Source: Pseudomonas sp. MH9.2 (GTDB taxonomy: Bacteria; Pseudomonadota; Gammaproteobacteria; Pseudomonadales; Pseudomonadaceae). Taken from it: 64,000 nt of DNA. Below are positions 52,049 to 62,799 of this stretch, one piece after another. The notes below the pieces were generated by a model, which saw nothing but the letters and a program-made list of their open reading frames with translations, was not told where the DNA came from and ran no database searches. The stretch spans positions 2,632,501 through 2,696,500 of the forward strand of contig NZ_CP133784.1 of the NCBI RefSeq assembly GCF_034353875.1, given 5' to 3'. The position numbers and the translations under genes were made by a program. How positions within the stretch are numbered: position 1 is the first letter of the stretch; every line of letters begins with the position of its first letter.

Positions 52049-53998
52049 ATGGCCGGGCTAATTCCCCAGAGCTTTATTGACGACCTTCTGAACCGCACCG
52101 ACATCGTCGATGTTGTCAGTTCACGTCTGCAATTGAAGAAAACCGGGAAGAATTACAGCGCCTGCTGCCCATTCCACAAAGAAAAAACCCCTTCGTTCAG
52201 CGTCAGCCCGGACAAACAGTTCTATTACTGCTTTGGTTGCGGCGCGGGCGGCAATGCCCTCGGTTTCATCATGGACCACGACAACCTGGATTTTCCCCAG
52301 GCCGTCGAGGAACTGGCCAAAGCCGCCGGCATGGAAGTCCCGCACGAACAGGGTGTCAAAGGTCAAAAGCCACGCCAGCCGACCGACTCACCGCTGTATC
52401 CGCTCCTGACGGCAGCCGCCGAGTTTTATCGTCAAGCCCTTAAAAGCCATCCGACGCGCAAATCCGCAGTGGACTACCTGAAAGGCCGCGGCCTGTCCGG
52501 CGAGATCGCGCGCGATTTCGGCCTGGGATTTGCTCCACCCGGCTGGGACAACCTGTACAAGCATTTGAGCAGTGACACACTGCAGCAGAAGGCCATGATC
52601 GACGCTGGCCTGCTGATTGAAAATGCCGAGACCGGCAAGCGCTATGACCGTTTCCGCGACCGCGTAATGTTCCCGATCCGCGACAGTCGTGGCCGGGTCA
52701 TTGCGTTTGGCGGTCGAGTCTTGGGTGACGACAAACCCAAATACCTGAACTCACCGGAAACACCGGTATTTCACAAGGGACAGGAACTCTACGGCCTGTT
52801 CGAAGCGCGCAAGTACAACCGCAACCTCGATGAAATCATCGTGGTTGAAGGCTACATGGACGTCATCGCCCTCGCCCAACAAGGCTTGCGCAATGCCGTC
52901 GCCACGCTGGGAACGGCGACCAGCGAAGAGCACCTTAAGCGACTCTTCAGGGTAGTGCCCAACGTGCTGTTCTGCTTCGACGGTGACCAGGCAGGCCGCA
53001 ATGCCGCCTGGCGCGCACTGGAAGCGGCACTGTCGAGCCTTCAGGATGGACGTCGCGCGCGCTTCCTGTTCCTGCCTGAAGGCGAAGATCCGGATACGCT
53101 GGTCCGCTCGGAAGGAACCGACGCATTCAAGGCGCGGATCAACCAGCATGCGCAGCCGCTGGCCGATTATTTCTTTGAGCAACTGACTAAAGAAGCCGAC
53201 CCGCGCTCGCTGGAGGGAAAGGCCCACATGGCGACCCTGGCCGCACCGCTGATCGACAAGGTACCGGGCGCCAATTTACGTACGCTCATGCGTAAGCGCT
53301 TGAGTGAAATTACCGGCCTCAACAGTGAAGCCGTTCATCAGTTGGTGCAGAGCGCACCCGCAGAAGCGCCACCCAGTTATGACCCGAACATAGATTACGA
53401 CGCCATTCCCGACTACGCTGATTATCAGCCTCACAATGCCTACGAAGCACAGCCGGAATGGACGCCAAAGAAAGCCGGCGGTCAAAAGAAGTGGGATAAA
53501 AAGCCCTGGGACAAGAAAGGCAAACGGCCTGACTTCGAGCCTCGCGGCCCACGCACACCTGCGACGGTGGAACCACCGACACTGACCGCGCTCAGAACAC
53601 TTCTGCACCACCCGCAACTGGCAGCGAAAGTCGAAGATGCCAGCCAACTGGCCGCAGAAGACCATATTTACGCGCAGCTACTGGTTTCTCTGCTTGAAGC
53701 ACTGCAGAAAAACCCCACATTGCGTTCACTTCAACTGATTGCGCGCTGGCATGGCACCGAACAAGGCCGATTGTTACGCGCATTAGCAGAGAAAGAATGG
53801 CTGATTGAGGCCGACAACCTTGAACAACAGTTTTTCGACACTATAACTAGCTTATCCGCCCGCCAACGCGAGCGTAGCCTGGAACATCTGATCAGGAAAG
53901 AACGTCAAACAGGGTTGAGTGCGGAAGAGAAAGTCCAGCTGCTCAACCTGTTAAAACGCAAAGTTCCTGCACAAACCCCGACCTCAACTGGCGCGTGA
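52049..53998 (+). CDS. dnaG: DNA primase
   Basis: Makes RNA primers at the replication fork. 649 aa. CHC2 zinc finger in CCPFHKEKTPSFS and YYCFGCGAGG (residues about 38-68), TOPRIM centre VVEGYMDVIAL, and the C-terminal DnaB-binding helices. A low-complexity Lys/Pro/Tyr-rich linker lies at about residues 445-505. Followed at 67 bases by rpoD. Confidence 0.97.
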   Translation: MAGLIPQSFIDDLLNRTDIVDVVSSRLQLKKTGKNYSACCPFHKEKTPSFSVSPDKQFYYCFGCGAGGNALGFIMDHDNLDFPQAVEELAKAAGMEVPHEQGVKGQKPRQPTDSPLYPLLTAAAEFYRQALKSHPTRKSAVDYLKGRGLSGEIARDFGLGFAPPGWDNLYKHLSSDTLQQKAMIDAGLLIENAETGKRYDRFRDRVMFPIRDSRGRVIAFGGRVLGDDKPKYLNSPETPVFHKGQELYGLFEARKYNRNLDEIIVVEGYMDVIALAQQGLRNAVATLGTATSEEHLKRLFRVVPNVLFCFDGDQAGRNAAWRALEAALSSLQDGRRARFLFLPEGEDPDTLVRSEGTDAFKARINQHAQPLADYFFEQLTKEADPRSLEGKAHMATLAAPLIDKVPGANLRTLMRKRLSEITGLNSEAVHQLVQSAPAEAPPSYDPNIDYDAIPDYADYQPHNAYEAQPEWTPKKAGGQKKWDKKPWDKKGKRPDFEPRGPRTPATVEPPTLTALRTLLHHPQLAAKVEDASQLAAEDHIYAQLLVSLLEALQKNPTLRSLQLIARWHGTEQGRLLRALAEKEWLIEADNLEQQFFDTITSLSARQRERSLEHLIRKERQTGLSAEEKVQLLNLLKRKVPAQTPTSTGA

Positions 53999-54012
53999 GG
54001 TCATAGCTCGGG

Positions 54013-54018
54013 TATAAT
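54013..54018 (+). promoter_or_regulatory. Candidate internal -10 for rpoD
   Basis: TATAAT between dnaG stop and rpoD start, in CGGGTATAATCC. The -35 position (GGCGCG at 17 bases) is poor, so it may be weak or aided; an rpoD-specific promoter in this gap is common in the family. Confidence 0.4.
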
Positions 54019-54065
54019 CCTCGGCTTGTTTTTTGCCCGCCAAGACCTTCAGTGGATAGGGTGTT

Positions 54066-55919
<1,854 letters not shown>

Positions 55920-55938
55920 TACGTAGACCCGATACAAC

Positions 55939-55965
55939 AAAACCCCCGGCCTTGCTGGGGGTTTT
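55939..55965 (+). terminator. rpoD intrinsic terminator
   Basis: AAAACCCCC (55939-55947), 9-base loop, GGGGGTTTT (55957-55965), 20 bases after the rpoD stop. Confidence 0.9.
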
Positions 55966-56048
55966 GCATTGTGCAGAATTAAGTTTGCCCACCCCCTGCG
56001 GCGCCCGACTACACTCGGATTACACCCTTTTGCCTAATTGAGGCTGCC

Positions 56049-59000
56049 ATGCCACGACTGTCGGCCATTATTTTCTTTTACATGATCGGCGCAACAGTAA
56101 CGGCCAACGCCTTGACCCTGTCTGATGAGGAACATACCTGGCTTAGTTCACACAAAGAGCTCCGCCTCGGCGTAGACGCCACATGGCCGCCTTTTGAGTT
56201 TCGCGATGAAAACGGACGTTATCAAGGGCTTGCGGCGGACTACGTCACACTTATCGAGCAGCGGCTCGCCGTCTCATTGCAACCGATCGAGCCGGTCGGA
56301 TGGAATGAGGTTTTAAACAAAGCCAAACGAGGTGAAATAGATTTACTGCCAGGGATAATGTCCACGCCGGAGCGCCAGAGCTATCTATCGTTTACCCGCC
56401 CTTACCTGGATTTCCCGATTGTTATTCTTGCCCATGAAGGCAGCGTACACCCGCACAACCTGCAAGAGCTTTACGGCCTTAAAGTTGCCGTCGTCGATAA
56501 CTATGCGCCTCACGAACTCCTGCGCACCCATCATCCCGATCTAAACCTGGTCGCGCTGCCCGACGTCGGCTCAGCCCTGCAGGCCTTGGCCGCAGACCAG
56601 GTAGATGCCGTCGTGAGCGATCTGGCGTCCAGCGTCTGGAGCATGCGTCAACTCAAGCTTGGGGGTATCTACGTAAGCGGTGAGACACCGTATCGCTATC
56701 AACTGGCGATGGCCGTTCCGCATGATCAACCCCTGTTGGCCGGTATCCTGGATAAAGCTCTGGCCGACCTGAGTCCATCAGAAATCAGCAGCATTCAGGA
56801 GCGTTGGGTGGGCAGCGTGCTTGATCACCCCAGGTTCTGGCAGAACTTCCTGCGCTACGGGCTTCCCGGGCTGTTGTTGCTGTCAACCGTGCTCATCGTG
56901 GTCATTCGCATCAATCGCAGACTGAGCTCGGAAATATCGCGGCGAGTGAATCTGGAACAAGAGCTACGCAGTAGCGAATACCACTATCGCGGGCTGGTCG
57001 AGAGCCTCTCGGCCGTCGCCTGGGAAGCAAGCATGAGCGATTACACCTACAGCTATGTCTCCCCCCACGCGGAGGAGCTGCTCGGCTACCCACTGGCCGA
57101 TTGGCTCAAGCCCGGGTTCTGGCGGAGCATCGTGCACCCGGCAGACATCGAAGAGGCCGAGCGATTTTGCAATCAGGAGACCTGTTTACGCAGGGACCAC
57201 AACCTCGACTATCGCGTCATCAGAGCCGACGGCAAGACCCTCTGGGTACGGAATATTGTCAGCTTGATCGAGCATGGCCACGAACCGGTAATGCGCGGCC
57301 TGATGATCGACATCAGCGAAACCAAGCAAACCGAAACCGCTCTACGCCTCTCTGAAGAGAAGTTCGCCTCGGTGTTCAGGCAATGCCCGGACATCCTGGT
57401 GATCGCCCGCCTGTCCGACGGCTGCCTGCTCGAGGCCAACAAAGCGTTTGAAGAACAAGTCGGTATCACTGCCGGGGAGGTCATCGGCAAAACTGCAACC
57501 CAGCTCAATATCTGGGGCGTGCCCGGCATTGGTCCAAGCCTGCTGATGCGCCTGCAGGGCGGCAGTATCCGCAATCTGGAAATGCCCTTTCGCCGCCTGG
57601 ACGGACGTCTGTTCACCGGCCTGATATCCGCCGAGCCATTTGACCTCGACTCGACACCGGCCCTCGTGGTCGTAGTACGCGACATCAGTCCACTCAAAGA
57701 AGCGCAACAACAACTGCAAATATCCGAGGAGAAATTCGCCAAAGCTTTCCACTCCTCGCCCGATGGCTTGCTCATCACCCGCCAAAGCGATGGCCTGCTG
57801 ATTGAAGTCAATGAAGGCTTCAGCCGGATCACCGGCTACAACAGCGCACTGTCTTTGGATCGCTCGACCCTTGATCTGGGGATTTGGGTCGATCTGAACG
57901 AGCGCGCTCAAATGATCGAACAGCTCAATCGCGACGGTTTCGTTCGCGATTTCAGCAGCCATATTCGCCGCAGGGATGGTCAGGTCAGGCTGTGTGAAGT
58001 GTCCGCGAGGCCATTGCCGATCGGCGGTGAAGACTGCCTTCTGACTATCGCCCGCGACATCACCGAACGCCATCAAATGCAGGAGAAACTGCAACTCGCC
58101 GCCACCGTATTCGAGAGCACGGCCGAGGGCGTATTGATCACCGACATCCAACAGAACATCAGCGCCGTAAACCGCGCGTTCACTGAAATCACCGGTTACA
58201 GCGAAGAGGAGGCCATCGGCCAGACCCCACGCCTGCTCGCGTCAGGCCAGCATGACAGCGCCTTCTATGCCGCCATGTGGTACCAGCTGACGGACGAAGG
58301 GCATTGGCAGGGTGAAATCAGCAATCGGCGCAAGAACGGCGAGCTTTATCCAAGCTGGCTGACAATTAGCGCAGTGCGTAACCCCGAGCAGATCATCACC
58401 CATTTTGTCGCGGTGTTCGCCGATATTTCCAGCCTCAAACATGCACAGGCACGCCTCGATTATCAGGCTCACCACGACCCCCTGACCGGCCTGCCAAACC
58501 GCACGTTGTTCGAGAGTCGCCTGCAAGCAGCGCTCAGCCATAGCGAGGAAGTCTGTGGCCAGGGCGCGGTGCTTTTCCTCGACCTGGACCGCTTCAAACA
58601 CATCAACGACAGCCTTGGGCACCCGGTGGGTGATCTGCTGCTCAAAGGCATCGCGTTGCGCCTCAAAGAGCAACTGCGCGACGTGGACACCGTCGCACGC
58701 CTGGGAGGCGATGAGTTCATCATCCTGCTGCCCGGCCTCCTGCATCCCGGCGACGCCGAAACCGTCGCGAACAAACTACTGGCGTGCTTCGGCGCGCCGT
58801 TCCAGGCAGGCGAACACGAGTTTTTTATCAGCGCGAGCATCGGCACCAGCCTCTTCCCAGCAGACGGCAGCGATGTCGCCACACTGGTCAAAAATGCCGA
58901 CGCCGCGATGTACCGCTCCAAAGCCAAAGGGCGCAACCGGGTCGAAAGTTATACCCGCGACCTCACCGCACAAGCCAGCGAGCGAATTGCGCTGGAACAT

Positions 59001-59792
59001 GAGCTCAGGCGCGCCATGGAGCGCAACGAACTGAGCCTTAGCTACCAACCGAAACTGTGCCTGCTGTCAAAGCGGCTGGTGGGTGCTGAAGCCCTGATTC
59101 GCTGGCGTCATCCAACACTTGGCGACGTGCCCCCGGAGCACTTTATCCCCCTTGCCGAAGAAAACGGCATGATCCTGCAGATCGGCGACTGGGTTCTGGA
59201 AAGCGCCTGCCGCCAGATGTGTGAGTGGAACAAAAGCTACAAACCGTTCGGACCGCTCTCGGTTAACCTGGCCGGCATGCAGCTGCGCCAACCCAACCTG
59301 CTGCAACGCATCGAGCAACTGCTCAAAGAGTTCGATCTCCAGCCCGGCTGCCTGCAACTGGAAATCACCGAAAACTTCATCATGAGCCAAGCCGAAGACG
59401 CACTCGCCGTGCTGCACAAACTGAAAAAGCTCGGCGTCCAGCTCGCCATCGACGACTTTGGCACCGGCTACTCATCCCTCAGCTACCTCAAACGCCTGCC
59501 ACTGGACATCCTGAAGATCGACCAATCCTTCGTCCGCGGCCTACCCGACGACCCACACGACGCCGCCATCGTCCGCGCCATCATCGCCCTGGGACGCAGC
59601 ATGCAACTAACCGTCATCGCCGAAGGCGTAGAAACCCTCGAGCAGCAGGAATTCCTTGCACAGGAAGGCTGCGAACAAATCCAGGGCTTCATCGTCAGCC
59701 TGCCCCTGCGCGCCGAAGAATTCTGTACGAGGTTTCTTCTTATGAACGTTTCGGATTTTTCGGATAGCACAGCAGGGAAACCATCGTTATAA
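56049..59792 (+). CDS. rmcA: RmcA-type c-di-GMP enzyme: periplasmic VFT, PAS repeats, GGDEF, EAL
   Basis: 1247 aa. Order: signal-like helix (1-22), Venus-flytrap SBP_3 domain (about 30-255), membrane helix (GLPGLLLLSTVLIVVIR), four PAS domains (about 310-800), GGDEF with intact RLGGDEF (886-890), and EAL with intact GAEALIRW (1014-1016). In P. aeruginosa the protein at this locus (PA0575, RmcA) hydrolyses c-di-GMP, its flavin/haem PAS domains sense redox state and phenazines, and its VFT senses arginine. Location between rpoD and the tRNA and the domain order match that protein. The TAA stop overlaps the tRNA -10. Confidence 0.9.
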   Translation: MPRLSAIIFFYMIGATVTANALTLSDEEHTWLSSHKELRLGVDATWPPFEFRDENGRYQGLAADYVTLIEQRLAVSLQPIEPVGWNEVLNKAKRGEIDLLPGIMSTPERQSYLSFTRPYLDFPIVILAHEGSVHPHNLQELYGLKVAVVDNYAPHELLRTHHPDLNLVALPDVGSALQALAADQVDAVVSDLASSVWSMRQLKLGGIYVSGETPYRYQLAMAVPHDQPLLAGILDKALADLSPSEISSIQERWVGSVLDHPRFWQNFLRYGLPGLLLLSTVLIVVIRINRRLSSEISRRVNLEQELRSSEYHYRGLVESLSAVAWEASMSDYTYSYVSPHAEELLGYPLADWLKPGFWRSIVHPADIEEAERFCNQETCLRRDHNLDYRVIRADGKTLWVRNIVSLIEHGHEPVMRGLMIDISETKQTETALRLSEEKFASVFRQCPDILVIARLSDGCLLEANKAFEEQVGITAGEVIGKTATQLNIWGVPGIGPSLLMRLQGGSIRNLEMPFRRLDGRLFTGLISAEPFDLDSTPALVVVVRDISPLKEAQQQLQISEEKFAKAFHSSPDGLLITRQSDGLLIEVNEGFSRITGYNSALSLDRSTLDLGIWVDLNERAQMIEQLNRDGFVRDFSSHIRRRDGQVRLCEVSARPLPIGGEDCLLTIARDITERHQMQEKLQLAATVFESTAEGVLITDIQQNISAVNRAFTEITGYSEEEAIGQTPRLLASGQHDSAFYAAMWYQLTDEGHWQGEISNRRKNGELYPSWLTISAVRNPEQIITHFVAVFADISSLKHAQARLDYQAHHDPLTGLPNRTLFESRLQAALSHSEEVCGQGAVLFLDLDRFKHINDSLGHPVGDLLLKGIALRLKEQLRDVDTVARLGGDEFIILLPGLLHPGDAETVANKLLACFGAPFQAGEHEFFISASIGTSLFPADGSDVATLVKNADAAMYRSKAKGRNRVESYTRDLTAQASERIALEHELRRAMERNELSLSYQPKLCLLSKRLVGAEALIRWRHPTLGDVPPEHFIPLAEENGMILQIGDWVLESACRQMCEWNKSYKPFGPLSVNLAGMQLRQPNLLQRIEQLLKEFDLQPGCLQLEITENFIMSQAEDALAVLHKLKKLGVQLAIDDFGTGYSSLSYLKRLPLDILKIDQSFVRGLPDDPHDAAIVRAIIALGRSMQLTVIAEGVETLEQQEFLAQEGCEQIQGFIVSLPLRAEEFCTRFLLMNVSDFSDSTAGKPSL

Positions 59793-59793
59793 T
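59788..59793 (+). promoter_or_regulatory. Candidate -10 of the tRNA gene
   Basis: TATAAT that overlaps the rmcA stop codon, 14 bases before the tRNA, with a GC-rich discriminator (CCGCGACC) as at stringently controlled stable RNA promoters. -35 unclear. Confidence 0.5.
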
Positions 59794-59807
59794 CCGCGAC
59801 CTACTGA

Positions 59808-59884
<77 letters not shown>

Positions 59885-59889
59885 TACTC

Positions 59890-59912
59890 AAAGCCGCGCA
59901 CTGCGCGGCTTT
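59890..59912 (+). terminator. tRNA terminator hairpin
   Basis: AAAGCCGCGC / GCGCGGCTTT with a 3-base loop, then CGTGTTTTT. Begins 6 bases after the tRNA CCA. It is either the native tRNA terminator or lies just inside the element. Confidence 0.8.
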
Positions 59913-60009
59913 CGTGTTTTTGGTGGAGCCACCTCAGATACAGTCCTATGGTCCAAGGGTACAAATTAGGTACAGTGCTGGTTCGCCAGCCGCCTAGGAG
60001 CACCCTCTC

Positions 60010-61083
60010 ATGGCAACACTCGTCAAAACACCTTCCGGCACCTGGAAGGCGCTGATTCGTAAAACTGGCTGGCCAACCGTGGCTAAAACCTTCCGCACCA
60101 AGCGTGATGCGGAGGACTGGTCTCGACGTACCGAAGACGAGATGGTCAGAGGTGTGTACATCCAGCGCAGCGGCTCCGAGCGTATGACATTGGAAGTAGC
60201 GTTGAAACGCTACCTCAGCGAAATCAGCCCAACCAAGAAACCCTCGACGCAGAAAGGCGAAGCAACCAAAGCTCAGCAGTTGGTCAGTCATCTGGGTAAA
60301 TACTCCATGGCTGCACTCTCGTGCGAGATCATCGCCGGCTACCGCGACACCCGACTCGCCTCGATCACCAATCGTGGCAAGCCCACCAGCAACAACACCG
60401 TGCGTTTGGAACTGGCTCTACTCAGCCATCTATTCACCGTAGCGATTCAAGAATGGGGCCTTGGCCTTAGCTTCAACCCTGTGCTGAACATCCGCAAGCC
60501 AAGCCCCGGCGAAGGCCGCGACCGTCGCCTATCTACCGAAGAGGAACGCCGCCTGCTGACTGCCGTGAATAATCACAGCAATCCTATGCTCGGCTGGATT
60601 GTCCGTATCGCCTTGGAGACAGGCATGCGCTCATCTGAAATCACCTCCTTGCGACGACATCAGGTCGATATGAAAAAGCGCGTGGTGCGCCTCTCTGACA
60701 CCAAGAACGACAGCTCACGCACAGTGCCGCTCAGCAAATGGGCAACAGAAACCGTCCAAGCGGCCTTAAACAATCCTGTACGCCCCATTGACTGTGATTT
60801 GGTGTTCTTCGGCGAGCCAGGCAAAAACGGTAAGCGCAGCCCTTATGCGTTTACCAAAACTTGGGGATTACTGAAAACTAAACTCGGCATGCCTGATCTG
60901 CGCTTCCACGACCTGCGCCACGAAGCCGTCAGCAGGCTCGTCGAGGGAGGTCTATCCGACCAAGAGGTCTCGGCCATCAGTGGGCACAAATCAATGCAGA
61001 TGCTAAAACGCTACACACACCTGCGCGCCGAGGATTTGGTCGGAAAACTGGATAGACTCACGAGAGAACGCTTGGTGGAGTGA
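60010..61083 (+). CDS. Tyrosine recombinase / integrase of a tRNA-targeted element
   Basis: 357 aa. Arm-binding and core-binding N-terminal parts (residues 1-165), then the catalytic domain: Arg in ALETGMRSSEITSLRR, HDLRH box in LRFHDLRHEAVSRL, His in SGHKSMQM and the nucleophile Tyr in KRYTHLRAEDLVG. All six active positions appear intact. AGGAG lies 11 bases before ATG 60010. Repeated GGTACA at 59959-59976 just upstream may be arm sites. Convergent with the next gene. Confidence 0.93.
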   Translation: MATLVKTPSGTWKALIRKTGWPTVAKTFRTKRDAEDWSRRTEDEMVRGVYIQRSGSERMTLEVALKRYLSEISPTKKPSTQKGEATKAQQLVSHLGKYSMAALSCEIIAGYRDTRLASITNRGKPTSNNTVRLELALLSHLFTVAIQEWGLGLSFNPVLNIRKPSPGEGRDRRLSTEEERRLLTAVNNHSNPMLGWIVRIALETGMRSSEITSLRRHQVDMKKRVVRLSDTKNDSSRTVPLSKWATETVQAALNNPVRPIDCDLVFFGEPGKNGKRSPYAFTKTWGLLKTKLGMPDLRFHDLRHEAVSRLVEGGLSDQEVSAISGHKSMQMLKRYTHLRAEDLVGKLDRLTRERLVE

Positions 61084-61115
61084 ACATAAAAAAATTTATG
61101 ATTAGTTCAGTACTG

Positions 61116-61157
61116 CTCCCCTATGCCGGGTGGACAAGTCCGCCCGGCATAGGGGAG
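61116..61157. repeat. 42-bp near-perfect palindrome between convergent genes
   Basis: Arms of 20 bases (61116-61135 and 61138-61157) beginning CTCCCCTATGCCGGG, one G-T mismatch, only two bases between them. It lies between the integrase stop (61083) and the 416-aa gene stop (61240). No T-run follows on either strand. Could be a bidirectional terminator, or a cruciform / single-strand initiation or nicking site linked to element transfer or replication. Confidence 0.8.
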
Positions 61158-61239
61158 CCCACCTAAAAAGCGGGCGCTGACAATAAGGCGAAACCATTAC
61201 CGCAGAGACTTCTAAAGCAGACAGCTCCACCCGGGGGCA

Positions 61240-62490
61240 TCAATCAAGACGACCGACCAATGCTTGGACCGTGCGCTTAAACAACCGCGTGTGACGAGCA
61301 ATTTCAGATATTGGTACGCCTTGCGCGTGAAGTGTTTTCAGCTCAGCCAGCACACTGGGCTTTATTGATGGCTCTCCCGTACCAGGGTCGATATAGACCT
61401 CAGCCTGACGCTTAAGAACCAACTCTCTGAGGCTTTTCCATGCTTTAGACACTGCCTGTCGAGACACACCAAGCCGCCTGGCAATTTCAGCCTGGTGCAA
61501 CCCTTCTTCATGAAGAATCCAAATTTTTTCGCGCAGCCCAAGTTTAGCTGTTAGCGAAGTCGTAGCTGGACGTAAACGGGAATGCACCTGATCATAAGCC
61601 GTCTTGCGCAGCTCCTGCGTATCGGCTCCATTCGGTAACGGGAACCGAAACGCAAAACCTGAATAGCCACGCCCCCTCAAAGCCTCCAGCTCACGACGAA
61701 AGGCAGCCCTGAAGGGAAGATCAGCGTGGTATCGAGATCCAGGATCACTAGGATCATGAATCTCACAGTAGCGATTACTTAACTTTCGCCACCTAGCATC
61801 TGGAAAATACTTACCAGGCCCCTCCCCGGCATCCATAAGCCCAACCCAACGTTTGGTCTCACGCCAGCACAGCTCGCAATATGAAGTCGCCTGCGGCCTA
61901 GTGCGATCATCCATAAACCAATTTCCATAGTACAGAGTACGGCCTGGTCGCAGCGCATCCAACACTGATAACAACCGCCTTACACTATCTAACGTTCTGC
62001 AAAATTGCTCACAGGAAGGCTCATAGGGGTCATTCACCGCATCTTGAGCGCTTCTAATTGCATATCGCAGATTCATATCCCAGAGTTGAAGGTTAGAGAT
62101 CTGCCAGTCCACCGCTAAAACGTCAGCAGCCTTCACCTCCAATTGATCAATCTTGTTAGCTCGAAGCTCCGTTCGGTCATACCCGCTGGAGTTCTCAATG
62201 ACCGCCGGATTCACACGCCACTCGGGTGGCTGCTTGCCCATTACTGACAACCTTGTGCCACCTAATAGCTCAAACTCCCATGCCCCTGGATAGTTTTCAA
62301 TAGCGCGCAAAAAAGCGTCGTCCAGCAATAACCGGACCTCTGACCAAATCGAATACCTGCGAGATGTCAGGCTATGGGAGGGAGTCAATTTTGCCGAAAA
62401 CAAATCAAGCGCTTTAGTAAAATCCGGATCGCATTGATCAAACGCCTTGAGCTGCTGTAGGTGAATAGCAAAGTTTTCAGCGCGCTTCAT
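61240..62490 (-). CDS. Unrecognised protein with zinc-finger-like pairs and tandem HTH
   Basis: 416 aa; I do not recognise the family. Residues 1-200 have no known motif. C205-x2-C208 (SYCELCWRETKRW) and C242-x2-H245 (NRYCEIHDP) could bind one zinc ion. The C-terminus has two helix-turn-helix segments: about 325-346 (LHQAEIARRLGVSRQAVSKAW) and about 385-408 (GVPISEIARHTRLFKRTVQALV), the second like the HTH of resolvases. Lower GC than the core genes. Divergent from the alpA/trfA module, so it may regulate the element or bind its origin. Role unknown. Confidence 0.8.
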   Translation of the reverse strand: MKRAENFAIHLQQLKAFDQCDPDFTKALDLFSAKLTPSHSLTSRRYSIWSEVRLLLDDAFLRAIENYPGAWEFELLGGTRLSVMGKQPPEWRVNPAVIENSSGYDRTELRANKIDQLEVKAADVLAVDWQISNLQLWDMNLRYAIRSAQDAVNDPYEPSCEQFCRTLDSVRRLLSVLDALRPGRTLYYGNWFMDDRTRPQATSYCELCWRETKRWVGLMDAGEGPGKYFPDARWRKLSNRYCEIHDPSDPGSRYHADLPFRAAFRRELEALRGRGYSGFAFRFPLPNGADTQELRKTAYDQVHSRLRPATTSLTAKLGLREKIWILHEEGLHQAEIARRLGVSRQAVSKAWKSLRELVLKRQAEVYIDPGTGEPSIKPSVLAELKTLHAQGVPISEIARHTRLFKRTVQALVGRLD

Positions 62491-62550
62491 GTCAACCTAA
62501 AACCTAATAAACATGCCTCCATCCTAAATGTATTCCTGCGTAACGTTCAA

Positions 62551-62569
62551 CCTACATTCCGCATGTAGG
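62551..62569. promoter_or_regulatory. Palindromic operator-like site in divergent promoter region
   Basis: CCTACAT-TCCGC-ATGTAGG, a perfect 7-bp inverted repeat centred 21 bases before the HTH gene start at 62581 and about 70 bases from the divergent 416-aa gene start. Position fits autoregulation by one of the two HTH proteins. Confidence 0.5.
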
Positions 62570-62580
62570 CGCAACTAACC

Positions 62581-62799
62581 ATGACCACCGAAGAATTAAT
62601 ATTGAGTAGCTATGGGGGCTCACCACTTCTGTCCCTAGGACAGGTTGCCGAAATACTCCATCGCAGCCCTGAAGGACTGCGCATAACGCTGTCCGGCGAT
62701 AATGAAATAGCTCGAAAACTAAAGCCTGCACGAATTAAGATCGGGCGGCGCGTTTACTTTCGCGTTGGGTCTATCGCTCAATTTATCGATGAGGCCTGA
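62581..62799 (+). CDS. AlpA/excisionase-like small HTH protein
   Basis: 72 aa. Winged-helix/MerR-like excisionase layout: LLSLGQVAEILHRSPEGLRITLSG then IKIGRRVYFRVGSIAQFIDEA, close to AlpA-type prophage/plasmid activators. Could be the recombination directionality factor or the regulator of trfA. Its last codons overlap the trfA start (ATGAGGCCTGA), so the two are translationally coupled. Confidence 0.8.
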   Translation: MTTEELILSSYGGSPLLSLGQVAEILHRSPEGLRITLSGDNEIARKLKPARIKIGRRVYFRVGSIAQFIDEA

